64,000 bases of DNA from Yinghuangia sp051388915. Its GTDB lineage: Bacteria > Actinomycetota > Actinomycetes > Streptomycetales > Streptomycetaceae. Made by a program: the position numbers and the translations under genes. The stretch spans positions 124,001 to 188,000 of the forward strand of contig NZ_JBPKBH010000016.1 of assembly GCF_051388915.1 (NCBI RefSeq). The letters run 5' to 3'. Shown here in pieces: positions 15,923 to 24,747 of the stretch (positions are counted from its first letter, which is position 1; each line of letters starts with the position of its first letter). The notes beneath the pieces are model-generated. The model saw only the letters and a list, made by a program, of their open reading frames with translations. It was not told where the DNA came from and did not search any database.

Positions 15923-17652
15923 GGCAGCTCCGCGAGGATCCTGGTGCCGTGGCCCGCCGGGCTGTGCACGGTAAGGACGCCGTCCAACGCCTCGACGCGG
16001 TCGGCGAGTCCGCGCAGGCCCGAGCCGCCGTAAGGCTCCGCCCCGCCCACCCCGTCGTCGGCGATCTCCACCGTCATCGTCCCCTCCCCTTGATGGACCG
16101 CGACCGTCACGCGGGCCGCCCCGGCGTGCTTCGCGGCGTTGGCCAGCGACTCGCTGACCACGAAGTACACCGCCTCCTCGACGCCCGGCGGAAACCGGTC
16201 GTCGGGCACCGCGACCACCTCGGCGGGCACCGGCGACCGCTCGGCGAGCGACACCAGCGCCGCCGCCAACCCGGCCTCGGTGAGCACCGCCGGGTGGATG
16301 CCGCGGGCCAGTTCGCGCAACTCGGCGATGGCCAGCTTGAGTTCCCCGGCGCACTCGTCGATGCTCGCGGCCAGCGCGTCGTCGCCGTCCGGCACCGCGG
16401 TACGCGCCACCCGCAGCATCAGCGCCAGCGTCACCAGCCGCTGCTGCGCACCGTCGTGCAGGTCGCGCTCGATGCGGCGGCGGGCGGCGAGGCCCGCCTC
16501 GACGATACGGGTGCGGGACGCCCGGACCTCGGCGAGCTGCGCGCGCACCTCGGCGTGCAGCCGCTCGTTCTCCATCAGCAGCCGCGCGGTGGCGGCCACC
16601 GCCCGGATCAGGTCCGGGGATTCGTCGAGGGCCGGGTCGTACGCGATCGCCCCGACTCCCGGCAGCGCGATCACCGCGCGTCCCGGCCCGGGCTCCGGCA
16701 GCGGGCTCGGCCGCCCGTCGGGGTCGACGTGGTCGTCGTATGCGGGCCGGTAGTAGATCAGCCGCAGGCTCGGATCGCGCAGCGAACGGGCCAGCGCGCC
16801 CTGGAGGCGGCCCGGAGGCGGGGGCGAGTGGCCGAGCTCGGCGGCCAGGTCGGCGGCCACCGAACGCCCGGCGCGGGCCCGGATCATGCCGGCCAGCAGG
16901 AACAGCGGCCATACGGCGAGGGAGACGCGCGCGGCGGCGATGCCGGTGCCGTACGTGTCGCGCAGCGCCGGGACCATCACCATCAGGCCGGTGTAGACGT
17001 ACACCCCGGTCATGCCGATGTTGCCGAGCAGCACCGGGGTCCAGCCGCGGCGCAGCAGGCGGCTCGCGGTCCACCAGCGGAAGCAGAAGAGGGTGAGCGC
17101 GACGACGTACACGACGGTCGGCAGCATCGAGAACACGATGTCGGCGCGGTCCACGGAGATGGTGCCGACGTCGGTCTCGGCGAGCAGGTCGCGCGGAGTC
17201 GCGTTCCAGCCACCGGAGAGCGAGAACCACAGGACCACGCAGGGGCCGGTGGTGAGGTACGCGGCGGCGAGCAGCGCGCGGCGCAGCCGCGGGTACGCGT
17301 CACCGCGCGCGAAGTCGGTCATGACGTGGGCGATGAAGCCCATGACCAGCCAGTCGGCGAGGAATCCGACGATGAAGGCGGCCTTATGGTGGACGCCGCC
17401 GAAGAGGATCAGCGTGCACATCACGGCGGCGAGCAGCATCGGCCAGATCGCGTCGCCGGGTCGGCGGCGCTCGGCCGCGACCACGGCGCACCAGGCGAAC
17501 GCCCAGCCCGCGAGCAGCGGGAGGACGGTGCGGCTGATCGTCTCGGCCCAGGTGAGGCCGTAGCCGCCGTGGCGGACCGCGATGATGGCGAGCAGGGTGG
17601 CGGCGGCCTGGCACGCGATGATGGTGCGGGTTACGCGCGCGCTGCGGTTCAC
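15910..17652 (-). CDS. Membrane sensor histidine kinase (HisKA_3/NarX-type)
   Basis: 580 residues. The N-terminal half (about 1-260) contains about seven to eight predicted membrane segments. A GAF-like linker is followed by the HisKA_3 dimerisation helix RRRIERDLHDGAQQRL with the phospho-accepting His, and by the ATPase domain with SESLANAAKHAGA and DDGVGG. GTG 17652 overlaps the stop of the upstream receiver gene (GTGA), and its own stop overlaps the downstream regulator. The ligand is unknown; a multi-pass sensor without a large external loop suggests sensing in or at the membrane. Confidence 0.9.
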   Translation of the reverse strand: MNRSARVTRTIIACQAAATLLAIIAVRHGGYGLTWAETISRTVLPLLAGWAFAWCAVVAAERRRPGDAIWPMLLAAVMCTLILFGGVHHKAAFIVGFLADWLVMGFIAHVMTDFARGDAYPRLRRALLAAAYLTTGPCVVLWFSLSGGWNATPRDLLAETDVGTISVDRADIVFSMLPTVVYVVALTLFCFRWWTASRLLRRGWTPVLLGNIGMTGVYVYTGLMVMVPALRDTYGTGIAAARVSLAVWPLFLLAGMIRARAGRSVAADLAAELGHSPPPPGRLQGALARSLRDPSLRLIYYRPAYDDHVDPDGRPSPLPEPGPGRAVIALPGVGAIAYDPALDESPDLIRAVAATARLLMENERLHAEVRAQLAEVRASRTRIVEAGLAARRRIERDLHDGAQQRLVTLALMLRVARTAVPDGDDALAASIDECAGELKLAIAELRELARGIHPAVLTEAGLAAALVSLAERSPVPAEVVAVPDDRFPPGVEEAVYFVVSESLANAAKHAGAARVTVAVHQGEGTMTVEIADDGVGGAEPYGGSGLRGLADRVEALDGVLTVHSPAGHGTRILAELPCAS

Positions 17653-18185
17653 GGGGTGTCCGCCGGAGGCGGGTCGGCGGTGGGCTGGGGTCCGGCTTCC
17701 GAGGCGGGGCGGGATCCCGTGCCGGATGCGCGCGGGGGTCCGGTTCCCGGGGTGTGCCGGGGTCCGGTTCCCGGGGTGTGCCAGGGTGCGGTTCCGAGTG
17801 CGTGCCGCGTTCCCGAGGTGCGCAGCGTGGCGGCGAGGGTCTGCGGGGACAACTCTTCCTTGGAGATGTATCCGTCGGCGTGCGCGCCCGGTATGCGGTC
17901 GCCGTAGTCGTCGCGCGCCCGTCCGGATATCAGCACGATCCCCACCCCCGCGTCGTCCGCCCGGATCCGGTCGGCGGCGGTGAAGCCGTCGTACCCCGGG
18001 AGCTGCACATCGAGCAGCACCAGGTCGGGGCGCAGCCGCCGGGCCGCCTCGACCGCGCCGGGCCCGTCCGCCGCCTCCCCCACCACCCGGTACCCCCACG
18101 AGGTCAGCAGCCGCGTCGCCAGCCTGCGGAAACCCTCGTGGTCGTCGACGAGGACGACCGTCAGCGGTGCTCCGGTTGCAGCCAC
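17649..18185 (-). CDS. Single-domain response regulator with repetitive Gly-Thr-Pro tail
   Basis: 178 residues. The receiver domain (about 1-125) has VVLVDDHEGFRR, the phospho-acceptor Asp in LVLLDVQLPG and the Lys in YISKEELS. There is no DNA-binding domain. Instead the last ~55 residues are a repetitive GTG-Pro-rich tail (HTPGTGPRHTPGTGPP). GTG 18185 has GGAGGAGG eight bases upstream. It is the first gene of the operon and is fused by a GTGA overlap to the kinase gene, so it may act as a phosphate sink or modulator for that kinase. Confidence 0.85.
   Translation of the reverse strand: MAATGAPLTVVLVDDHEGFRRLATRLLTSWGYRVVGEAADGPGAVEAARRLRPDLVLLDVQLPGYDGFTAADRIRADDAGVGIVLISGRARDDYGDRIPGAHADGYISKEELSPQTLAATLRTSGTRHALGTAPWHTPGTGPRHTPGTGPPRASGTGSRPASEAGPQPTADPPPADTP
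17735..17815. repeat. 24-bp tandem repeat encoding the response-regulator tail
   Basis: Roughly three copies of a GGGGTGTGCCGGGGTCCGGT-like unit encode the repeated HTPGTGP block. The unit length is a multiple of three, so copy changes stay in frame. Confidence 0.6.
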
Positions 18186-18512
18186 CGCAACATCCTCCTC
18201 CGCCCTCCGCGCTCCGCCGCCGCTGTGCCGTCGAACCGCGGAACGCGGCAGAGCGGCTGTCGGCGGGCCGGGTGGGGCCGATCGCCGCGGTGGTCCCGGC
18301 TCCGCCGTGCACCGGGTGTCCCCTGGACGCCCTACGCGCGGCCCGGGTCGATGCGGGCCGAACGTATCGGTGCGGAGCCCCGCGCGGTGAGGCCTCCCCC
18401 CGGGGCCTCACCGCGCGGCGGTGGCGGTCGGCGTACGAGCGGGGCCCCGTACGTCCGCCACCGGAACGCCGCGGCGATCGGTGGGTCCATCGTGCTCCGG
18501 CCGACGCGCGGG

Positions 18513-18641
18513 NNNNNNNNNNNNNNNNNNNNNNNNNNNNNNNNNNNNNNNNNNNNNNNNNNNNNNNNNNNNNNNNNNNNNNNNNNNNNNNNNNNNNNNN
18601 NNNNNNNNNNNNNNNNNNNNNNNNNNNNNNNNNNNNNNNNN
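18513..18641. other. Assembly gap (N run) in a gene-free region
   Basis: 129 undetermined bases. Counting the flanks, 18186-18673 shows no supported gene; the right flank holds the CAGCTGTCGGCCGCG block in two copies. Confidence 0.95.
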
Positions 18642-18673
18642 CGGCCCGGGCCGCGCTCAGCTGTCGGCCGCGC

Positions 18674-19192
18674 TCAGCTGTCGGCCGCGGTCTGCGCCTC
18701 GGCCGCCGTCTGCGCCTCGGCCGCGGTACGCGCCGCCTGGCGCCGCACCATCGCCTGGTTGAACCGGGTCAGCAGCGCGGTGAACCGCTCCCGGTCCTCG
18801 GCGTCCCAGTCGTCGCACATCTCGGCCATCAGCCGGATCCGCGCCCGGCGTACCTCGTGCAGCCGGTCGAGCCCCATCTCGGACAGCCGCAGGAGCACCG
18901 CGCGGCCGTCGTCCGGGTTCGGCACGCGGTCGACGTACCCCTGCTCGACCAGCGGCGTGACCTGCCGTGTCACGGTCGACGAGTCGATCGACATGGCCTG
19001 TGCGAGCGCCTTGACGCCCATGGGGCCGTCGAGTTCGAGGCGGCCGAGCAGCAGGTAGGCCGCGCGGTCCATGGTGTGGCGGAGTTCGCCGGCCGCACCC
19101 AGGCGGGTCTGCTCGGCGCGCCGCGCGAACAGCGCGACTTCGTGCTGCATCCGGTCGTACAGCGCTTCGTCGGGCGCCAGGTCGGGTGTCAA
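18674..19192 (-). CDS. MarR-family transcriptional regulator
   Basis: About 172 residues from a TTG at 19192; the start is uncertain (ATG 19150, giving 158 residues, is the alternative). The winged-helix core has DRAAYLLLGRLELDGPMGV, ALAQAMSIDSSTVTRQVTPL and the wing GYVDRVPNPDDGRAVLLRLSE. The C-terminus ends in a short Ala-Glu-Thr repeat (AARTAAEAQTAAEAQTAADS). MarR dimers normally control a neighbouring gene. The nearest is the sigma-like gene, divergent across a 361-base spacer, with no obvious palindrome seen between them. Confidence 0.87.
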   Translation of the reverse strand: MTPDLAPDEALYDRMQHEVALFARRAEQTRLGAAGELRHTMDRAAYLLLGRLELDGPMGVKALAQAMSIDSSTVTRQVTPLVEQGYVDRVPNPDDGRAVLLRLSEMGLDRLHEVRRARIRLMAEMCDDWDAEDRERFTALLTRFNQAMVRRQAARTAAEAQTAAEAQTAADS

Positions 19193-19553
19193 TTGCAGCT
19201 CACTCGTCGTGGGGATGTGGTGGCACGAAGGATAGGGCCCCGACCGTCGCGGCGTCCGCGATGTCCGCGCGTCAGGTCGCGCGCATGTCGCGGGGCGGGG
19301 GCCCGGGTGGAGACCGCAGTTCGCAGGGCGTTCGGTGTACGGCATGACGGCGGCGCGGTGGGGCAGGGTGAAGCGGGAGTCGCGCGGCGGGCGAACGCGG
19401 ATGGACTTGGGCGTACCGCGTGATCGTAGCTGTGGGTAAACCTCGTGAAACCGGTCCAGATACGTGCCTACGCGTGATATTCCGGTCAAGGGAATCTATT
19501 GCGTGCCCTGGTGGAACAAGTGCACACCACAAGCCGCACCGCCGGGAGGTGTC
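19193..19553. other. Divergent spacer between the MarR and sigma-like genes
   Basis: No gene supported. It contains the AT-richer stretch around 19475-19500 (GTGATATTCCGGTCAAGGG) upstream of GTG 19554, the likeliest promoter area; no clear consensus was recognised. Confidence 0.4.
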
Positions 19554-20534
19554 GTGCATCGCCGCGATCAGCGTGAGTTCGACGCGTTCGTCCGCGCCGT
19601 GGGGGACCGGCTGCTGCATACCGCCGAACTCCTGACCGGCGATCCCGTGCGTGCCGAGCGCCGGGTCAACCGGGCGTTGGCCCGCACCTATCTGAAATGG
19701 CGTCACTCGGCCGAGCCGGATCCCACGCGGATCGCACACCGGGCGCTGGTCGCCGGATACCTGGACCCGTGGCGGCCGTTGCCCTGGCGTCCGCAGACGG
19801 TGCGGCGGGCGGGACGGGGCGGCGGTTCCGGTACGACCGGATCGGCAGGGGGCTGGGCGGGGGTCGCGTCCGGCGCGGGGGTCGGCGCGTCGGTGGTGGC
19901 GTCGGCCGCGGGCGGCGAGTCCGGCTCGTGCACGGACGCCGAGGCGGAGCGGGCCCGCGACGAGGTGTTGCGAGGGCTGGACCGGCTGACGCGGTTGGAG
20001 CGGGCGGTCACGGTGCTGCGGGCGTACGCGCGGCTCGACGAGTTCGACACGGCCGAGGCGTTGGCGGTACGCGAGGCGACGGTGCGCTCGGCGTACTTCC
20101 GGGCGGCGGCGCGCCTGGCGGCGGCCGGGTTCGCGGCGGGAGCGGGAGGCGGGGGCGCGGGGTCCGCTGCGGCGGACGCGGGGTCCTCCACGGCAGGCGC
20201 ACAGTCCGCTGCGGCAGGCGCGGGGTCCTCCGCGGCGGGCGGCGGCTCGGAGCGGCCGCGTGCGCACGTGGCGGCGGTGACGTGGACCGCGGGGGTGGGT
20301 GTCACGTACGGCGGCTCGGCGTCGTCGGGGTTGGCGGGTTCGTCGGCACCGCTGAGCGGTTCGGCCGCAGAAAACGTGACGAACTCGGCTGCCCTGTCGG
20401 CGTCTTCGATCCCGTCCCGCGCTCCGGCCCCGTCAACCGGACCAACTGTCAAGGGTTCCTCTCCGGCCACCTCGGCCCCGTCCGGAACAGCAGGTGCCGC
20501 ATGCCCGACCGATGCCCCGGAAACCTATGCGTAG
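19554..20534 (+). CDS. Sigma-factor-like protein with low-complexity linker and tail
   Basis: 326 residues from GTG 19554 (GGGAGGTG just upstream). Residues 1-80 resemble sigma region 2 (REFDAFVRAVGDRLLHTAELLTGD). After a Gly/Ser/Ala linker of about 50 residues comes a region-4-like segment (RLTRLERAVTVLRAYARLDEFD, then LAVREATVRSAYFRAAARLAA). The last ~125 residues are an Ala/Gly/Ser/Pro-rich tail with repeated GSSAAG-type units. Both functional regions are degenerate, so promoter recognition is doubtful. It may be an atypical SigE-type factor or a regulator derived from one. Confidence 0.7.
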   Translation: MHRRDQREFDAFVRAVGDRLLHTAELLTGDPVRAERRVNRALARTYLKWRHSAEPDPTRIAHRALVAGYLDPWRPLPWRPQTVRRAGRGGGSGTTGSAGGWAGVASGAGVGASVVASAAGGESGSCTDAEAERARDEVLRGLDRLTRLERAVTVLRAYARLDEFDTAEALAVREATVRSAYFRAAARLAAAGFAAGAGGGGAGSAAADAGSSTAGAQSAAAGAGSSAAGGGSERPRAHVAAVTWTAGVGVTYGGSASSGLAGSSAPLSGSAAENVTNSAALSASSIPSRAPAPSTGPTVKGSSPATSAPSGTAGAACPTDAPETYA

Positions 20535-20712
20535 CAAGGGAGTTGGCCGTTCGTACGCGACCTACCGGGCGCCCCCGTCCCCCCTCTCCCGCGGTGCGTT
20601 TCCCGGACCGCGCGCCGGGCATCGCGTAAGAAGTGGCCGACACAACCGATGCGGCGCCGGGAACGGCGCCAACAGCCGTGTGTCTCCCGGCTGACCGGTC
20701 CGAGGAGGGCCG

Positions 20713-20868
20713 ATGAGCGAGCGCAGCGAGCGGGCAGGCGAGGGGACGCGTACGGTCGTTGCCGCCGCCGGACCGGCCGGGGGCGGGGCACTTGGGGGCG
20801 GGGTAGCCGGGGGCGGGGCAGTTGGGAGCGGGGCGGTCCGGGGCGCGGCAGTCGGGGGCGCGGCATGA
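20713..20868 (+). CDS. Possible 51-residue Gly/Ala-rich peptide coupled to the next gene
   Basis: ATG 20713 has AGGAGGG a few bases upstream, and the frame ends in an ATGA overlap with the next gene. The product starts MSERSERAGEG and continues as Gly-Gly-Gly-Ala repeats. Against it, the starting sequence GAGCGAGCGCAGCGAGCG is a common actinobacterial repeat element and the composition is low-complexity. It may be a translational-coupling leader rather than a functional protein. Confidence 0.3.
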   Translation: MSERSERAGEGTRTVVAAAGPAGGGALGGGVAGGGAVGSGAVRGAAVGGAA

Positions 20869-21542
20869 GCGTCACCGTCGAGCCGACCCCGTCCGCGACG
20901 CCGCCGGACTACCCGATGCGGCCGTTGCCGCCGGGGGTGTCGCGGCGCGCCCGGCGTACCGCGGTCCGGCTGCGGCTCACCCGGCTGCTCGCCGCAGTCG
21001 TGGCCGGGACGGCGCTCGCCGCGGTGGCCGCGGTGACCGTCCCGGGCCCGGCCGAACGCCGCGCGCTCCCCTCCCCGGAACCGTCGCCGCCCGGGCCGGT
21101 GCCGACCGAGCCGAGTCGGCCGATCCCGCGTACCGCAGTCGGGCTGGGCGCGAACGCCTGGGTGCACGCCCAGGGTTGGTGCATCGGCGACCTGGCGTCG
21201 GACGCGTCGACCGGGGTCGTCAACTCGTGCCGGTTCCTGCCGCGCCCGGGCGGGCTGGACGTGGCCGTGCTCAGCCCCGGCGAGTACGCGCCCGCCGGAT
21301 ACTCGCTGGTCGTCGCGGTCGCCATCGGCCCGACGGCACCCCCGACCGCGCTGCGCGGGCGCCTGACCGACGGCTCCGGTTCCGGCGACATGGCGACCGA
21401 CCGGGTACCGGGGCTGCCCGGCGTGATGTTCCTGTGGGGCTTCAGCCGCACGGGCACGGTGTCGGTGGACGTCCAGACCGCGGACGGCTCGGCGTTCGCG
21501 TCGTGCAGCGACTGCACGGCGGCGGGCCGCATCGCGACGTGA
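20865..21542 (+). CDS. Membrane-anchored secreted protein of unknown function
   Basis: 225 residues: a Pro-rich cytoplasmic N-terminus, a basic patch, one transmembrane helix (about residues 40-63, LLAAVVAGTALAAVAAV), a Pro-rich linker and an extracytoplasmic domain with cysteines in QGWCIGDLA, VVNSCRFL and a closing CSDCTAAG pair. The pattern suggests disulfides outside the cell. ATG 20865 overlaps the stop of the small upstream frame. It follows the sigma-like gene on the same strand, an arrangement like the sigma/membrane-protein pair at 6.4-7.9 kb, but no sequence similarity to that partner is evident. Confidence 0.7.
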   Translation: MSVTVEPTPSATPPDYPMRPLPPGVSRRARRTAVRLRLTRLLAAVVAGTALAAVAAVTVPGPAERRALPSPEPSPPGPVPTEPSRPIPRTAVGLGANAWVHAQGWCIGDLASDASTGVVNSCRFLPRPGGLDVAVLSPGEYAPAGYSLVVAVAIGPTAPPTALRGRLTDGSGSGDMATDRVPGLPGVMFLWGFSRTGTVSVDVQTADGSAFASCSDCTAAGRIAT

Positions 21543-21622
21543 CGGACGCCGGGACGCGCGTCCCGACACGCACCCCGACACGCACCCCCGGCCCGCCTGC
21601 CGCCGACCTGACTCCGGACGCC

Positions 21623-22804
21623 TCAGCGCAAGGCCTGCTCCAGATCCGCCAGCAGATCCTCCGCGGTCTCGATCCCCACCGACAGGCGCACCAGATCCGC
21701 CGGAACCTCCAGCGCCGACCCCGCCGCCGACGCGTGCGTCATACGGCCCGGGTGCTCGATCAACGACTCGACGCCGCCCAGGGATTCACCGAGCGTGAAC
21801 AGCCGCGCGCGGTTGCAGACGTCGACCGCCTGCTCCTCGCCGCCGACCACCCGGAACGACACCATGCCGCCGAACGCCTTCATCTGCTTGACCGCGACGT
21901 CGTGCCCCGGGTGGCCCGGCAGACCCGGGTACAGCACCTCCGCGACGGCCGAGTGCGCGCCCAGCAGTTCCACCACGCGCTCGGCGTTGGCGCAGTGCCG
22001 GTCCATGCGCACCCCCAGGGTCCGGATGCCGCGCAGCGTCAGCCAGGCGTCGAACGGCCCGGCCACCGCGCCCATCGCGTTCTGGTGGTACGCCAGTTGC
22101 TCGCCGAGCTCGGCGTCCGCGGCGACGAGGGCTCCGCCGACGACGTCCGAGTGGCCGCCCATGTACTTCGTGGTCGAGTGCACGACGACGTCCGCGCCGA
22201 GCGTCAGCGGCTGCTGCAAGTACGGCGACGCGAAGGTGTTGTCGACCACCAGCAGCGCCCCCGAATCCCGGGCGATGTCCGCGAGTTGCGCGATGTCCGC
22301 GACCCCGAGAAGGGGGTTGCTCGGCGTCTCGCACCAGATGACCTTGGTGGCGCCGGGTCGGATCGCCTTGCGCACCGCGTCGGCGTCGCCGGAGTGCGCC
22401 GGGGTCCAGTCCAGGCCCCAGCGGTCGAGGACCTTGGCGAAGAGGCGGAACGTACCGCCGTACGCGTCGTTCGGGATCACCACGTGGTCGCCCGGCTTGC
22501 ACACCGTACGCAGCAGGCAGTCCTCCGCGGCCAGCCCCGACGCGAACGCCAGCCCGCGCACCCCCGCCTCCAGCGCCGCGACGCACTCCTCCAACGCGGT
22601 ACGCGTCGGGTTGGCCGAGCGGCTGTACTCATAGCCGCCGCGCAGCCCGCCGACGCCGTCCTGCTTGTACGTCGACACCTGGTAAATCGGCGGAACAACC
22701 GCGCCGGTAAGCGGGTCGGGCTCCTGACCGGCATGGATGGCCAGCGTCTCGAAGCCGTGGTTCGTCTGATCGATGCCGGGATTGCCGGGCTGTGCAGCGC
22801 TCAT
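21623..22804 (-). CDS. metB: Cystathionine gamma-synthase (Cys/Met metabolism PLP enzyme)
   Basis: 393 residues, full family length. This enzyme condenses an activated homoserine with cysteine to cystathionine, or works in the reverse gamma-lyase direction; the two activities are hard to separate by sequence. The PLP lysine is in STTKYMGGHSD, the substrate/PLP tyrosines are in GGYEYSRSANPTR, and ESLGGVESLIEHP closes the active site. With the cystathionine beta-synthase about 10 kb away, the pair would serve reverse transsulfuration. Confidence 0.9.
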   Translation of the reverse strand: MSAAQPGNPGIDQTNHGFETLAIHAGQEPDPLTGAVVPPIYQVSTYKQDGVGGLRGGYEYSRSANPTRTALEECVAALEAGVRGLAFASGLAAEDCLLRTVCKPGDHVVIPNDAYGGTFRLFAKVLDRWGLDWTPAHSGDADAVRKAIRPGATKVIWCETPSNPLLGVADIAQLADIARDSGALLVVDNTFASPYLQQPLTLGADVVVHSTTKYMGGHSDVVGGALVAADAELGEQLAYHQNAMGAVAGPFDAWLTLRGIRTLGVRMDRHCANAERVVELLGAHSAVAEVLYPGLPGHPGHDVAVKQMKAFGGMVSFRVVGGEEQAVDVCNRARLFTLGESLGGVESLIEHPGRMTHASAAGSALEVPADLVRLSVGIETAEDLLADLEQALR

Positions 22805-22877
22805 GACCGCAACGCTAGCCGGTCCACCCCGCCCGTCCCGCGTCCTCGCCCACCGCGAGTCTCCAGAGCGCGACCCA

Positions 22878-23690
22878 TCACTCCCCCTTGACCCGCAACC
22901 GCTCCGACATCAGCGCGAGCGCGTCCGAGATCCGGCTGCGCAGTTCCTCGTCGACCGTCGTGCCCGGGACCGTCAGGGACCGCTCATAGCCATAGGGAGT
23001 CTGCGCGGACACCAACACGACGACGCGCCCCTTGCGGGCGACGGCTTCGAGGTAGCGGGTGAGGTGCGCCTGCCCTCGGGGCGACCGCCCGACGCGGACC
23101 CCGTGCACGGCGACGACCTCGTCGAATCCCTCGGCGCCCGGAACGGCGACGCGCTCGACTCCGTCGACGCGGAGATCCTCGGCCAGGTAGTAGATGCCGC
23201 AGCGTTCCGCCGCGTCGCGCGAGTACCCGAACTCAATCCGGGCGGACAACGGCCCGTGGTGGACCGTGACGGCGGAAACGACGCCGTAGTCGCCTGAATC
23301 ATCCTGGTGGTCCGAATCGGCCTGCTGCCCGCCGGAATGGCCGTACCAGCGGCTTATCGCGGCCGGCGTGCCCTCGGGGAGCGCAAGGTGCTCAAGCTCG
23401 CACTCGTCGTCAAGGCGGGCGGTCTGGAGGGTGTCCGACTCGACGCCGTCGTCGGGGTCCAGGCCGAGGTTCCAGTCCTCGGCCCGCAGCAAGACGTCGC
23501 GGGCCAGGTCGATCGCCGCCTTGTCGGCGGACACGGCCGGTTCCGCGTCAAAGTCCATGACGGGGAAGCGCCCGGCATCGACGATGCTCTTCGCGTATCC
23601 GTCGGACGCCGGCCCGGCTGTGCAGCCGGTCACCGTCAGCAACACCGCGGCGGCGCCCAGCCCGAAGCGGAGCGCAGTCGATCGACCCAT
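22878..23690 (-). CDS. Putative lipoprotein, paralogue 1
   Basis: 270 residues. A type II signal peptide is seen: ATG 23690, hydrophobic LGAAAVLLTV and lipobox LTVTGC. The mature part has no recognised domain. Shared blocks with the next gene are ADDW/AEDW-like, ALPEGTPAA / VLPEGTPAA, an HHGPL / HNGPL segment and AVARKG followed by VVV. It is a clear paralogue of 23805-24626. A ~40-base element 27 bases upstream of the start is also conserved between the two. Confidence 0.82.
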   Translation of the reverse strand: MGRSTALRFGLGAAAVLLTVTGCTAGPASDGYAKSIVDAGRFPVMDFDAEPAVSADKAAIDLARDVLLRAEDWNLGLDPDDGVESDTLQTARLDDECELEHLALPEGTPAAISRWYGHSGGQQADSDHQDDSGDYGVVSAVTVHHGPLSARIEFGYSRDAAERCGIYYLAEDLRVDGVERVAVPGAEGFDEVVAVHGVRVGRSPRGQAHLTRYLEAVARKGRVVVLVSAQTPYGYERSLTVPGTTVDEELRSRISDALALMSERLRVKGE

Positions 23691-23716
23691 CAAATCGCCC
23701 TTGTACTCAGGAAACA

Positions 23717-23756
23717 GGGCGTACGTGCCGACGCCGCGGAGCGACATCCAAACACA
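23717..23756 (-). promoter_or_regulatory. Conserved upstream element, copy A
   Basis: This segment matches 24653-24693 with one indel and two or three substitutions, including an identical 23-base core (CGACGCCGCGGAGCGACATC...). Both copies start 27 bases upstream of a paralogous lipoprotein ATG, so promoter or 5'-leader function was duplicated with the gene. Confidence 0.55.
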
Positions 23757-23804
23757 CGGTGTCCGGAAGCCCCGGAGGCGCCCCCGCACTCCGGATGGCC
23801 GCGC

Positions 23805-24626
23805 TCAGTCATAGCGGTAGACGATGCGGGCCAGCATCTCCGCGAGCGCGTCCGACGCCCGCTGCCGCAGGTTCAAATCCAGCGGCCCGCCGACCTCATG
23901 GGCCTCAGCCTCGTTGTCGGCGGGAGCGTCGATGTACACCGAGACGACCACGTTGCCCTTGCGGGCGACGGCGTCGACGTAGCGCCAGCCGTCCGGCGGG
24001 CCGTAGTCGCGCACCGTGACGTAGCCGCCGTCCACGGCCACCTCGTCGTATCCCGCGACCTTGTCGAGTACGACCGCGCGCACATCGTGGTAGGTGATGT
24101 CGCCGAAGTACTGCTTGCCACAGCGCTGCCCGGCCTCGCGGTAGGCGTCGATCTCGACATCCGCGACCAGCGGCCCATTGTGGATCACGACCGACGAACT
24201 CGCGGAGATCCGGTACGAATCCAGGATCTCTTCCTCGTTCGACCGCCAACTGGGCAGGTGTTCCGGCAGTGGGAGGAAGGACCACACGGCCCCCGCGGCA
24301 GGCGTGCCTTCGGGCAGGACTACTGCGGAGAGTCGGCAGTCCTCGTCGACCAGGGGCGTCGCCCACAGTGCGAGGTCGACTGTGCCGAACGTGACGAAGT
24401 CCTTGCCCCAGTCGTCGGCCCGCATCACGATGCCGAGCACCCGTTTGACAGCCTCGGCGTCGGATGATTCCGGCGGGTCGTCGTACTCGCCGAGGACCTC
24501 GAAGGTCCCCGCGTCGCGGACGTCCCGTGCCTGGCCTTGGACCCCTGACGCGGCTCCGCAGCCCGTCACCGTCAGCGACAATGCCACCGCTGCGAGCCCC
24601 CACCGCCACGCCCCCCGGCGCGCCAT
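23805..24626 (-). CDS. Putative lipoprotein, paralogue 2
   Basis: 273 residues. ATG 24626 opens a lipoprotein signal (ARRGAWRWGLAAVALSLTV with lipobox LTVTGC). The mature domain lacks a recognised family. It shares length, ordered motifs and two cysteines (DEDCRLS, GQRCGKQYF) with the neighbouring paralogue (DDECELE, AERCGIYYL), so a tandem duplication is likely. The two are separated by 114 bases on the same strand. It is divergent from msrA. Confidence 0.82.
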   Translation of the reverse strand: MARRGAWRWGLAAVALSLTVTGCGAASGVQGQARDVRDAGTFEVLGEYDDPPESSDAEAVKRVLGIVMRADDWGKDFVTFGTVDLALWATPLVDEDCRLSAVVLPEGTPAAGAVWSFLPLPEHLPSWRSNEEEILDSYRISASSSVVIHNGPLVADVEIDAYREAGQRCGKQYFGDITYHDVRAVVLDKVAGYDEVAVDGGYVTVRDYGPPDGWRYVDAVARKGNVVVSVYIDAPADNEAEAHEVGGPLDLNLRQRASDALAEMLARIVYRYD

Positions 24627-24652
24627 GGAATCCCCTCCGTATTCAGATTGTT

Positions 24653-24693
24653 GGGCGTACTGTGTCGACGCCGCGGAGCGACATCCAAGCACA
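24653..24693 (-). promoter_or_regulatory. Conserved upstream element, copy B
   Basis: Second copy of the element at 23717-23756, at the same 27-base distance from its gene start. It lies in the spacer shared with divergent msrA (start 24748). Confidence 0.55.
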
Positions 24694-24747
24694 GCGCGCG
24701 ACCGCGCCTGTCGGCACTCCCGCCGGTACCCGACGACGGAGGACACC

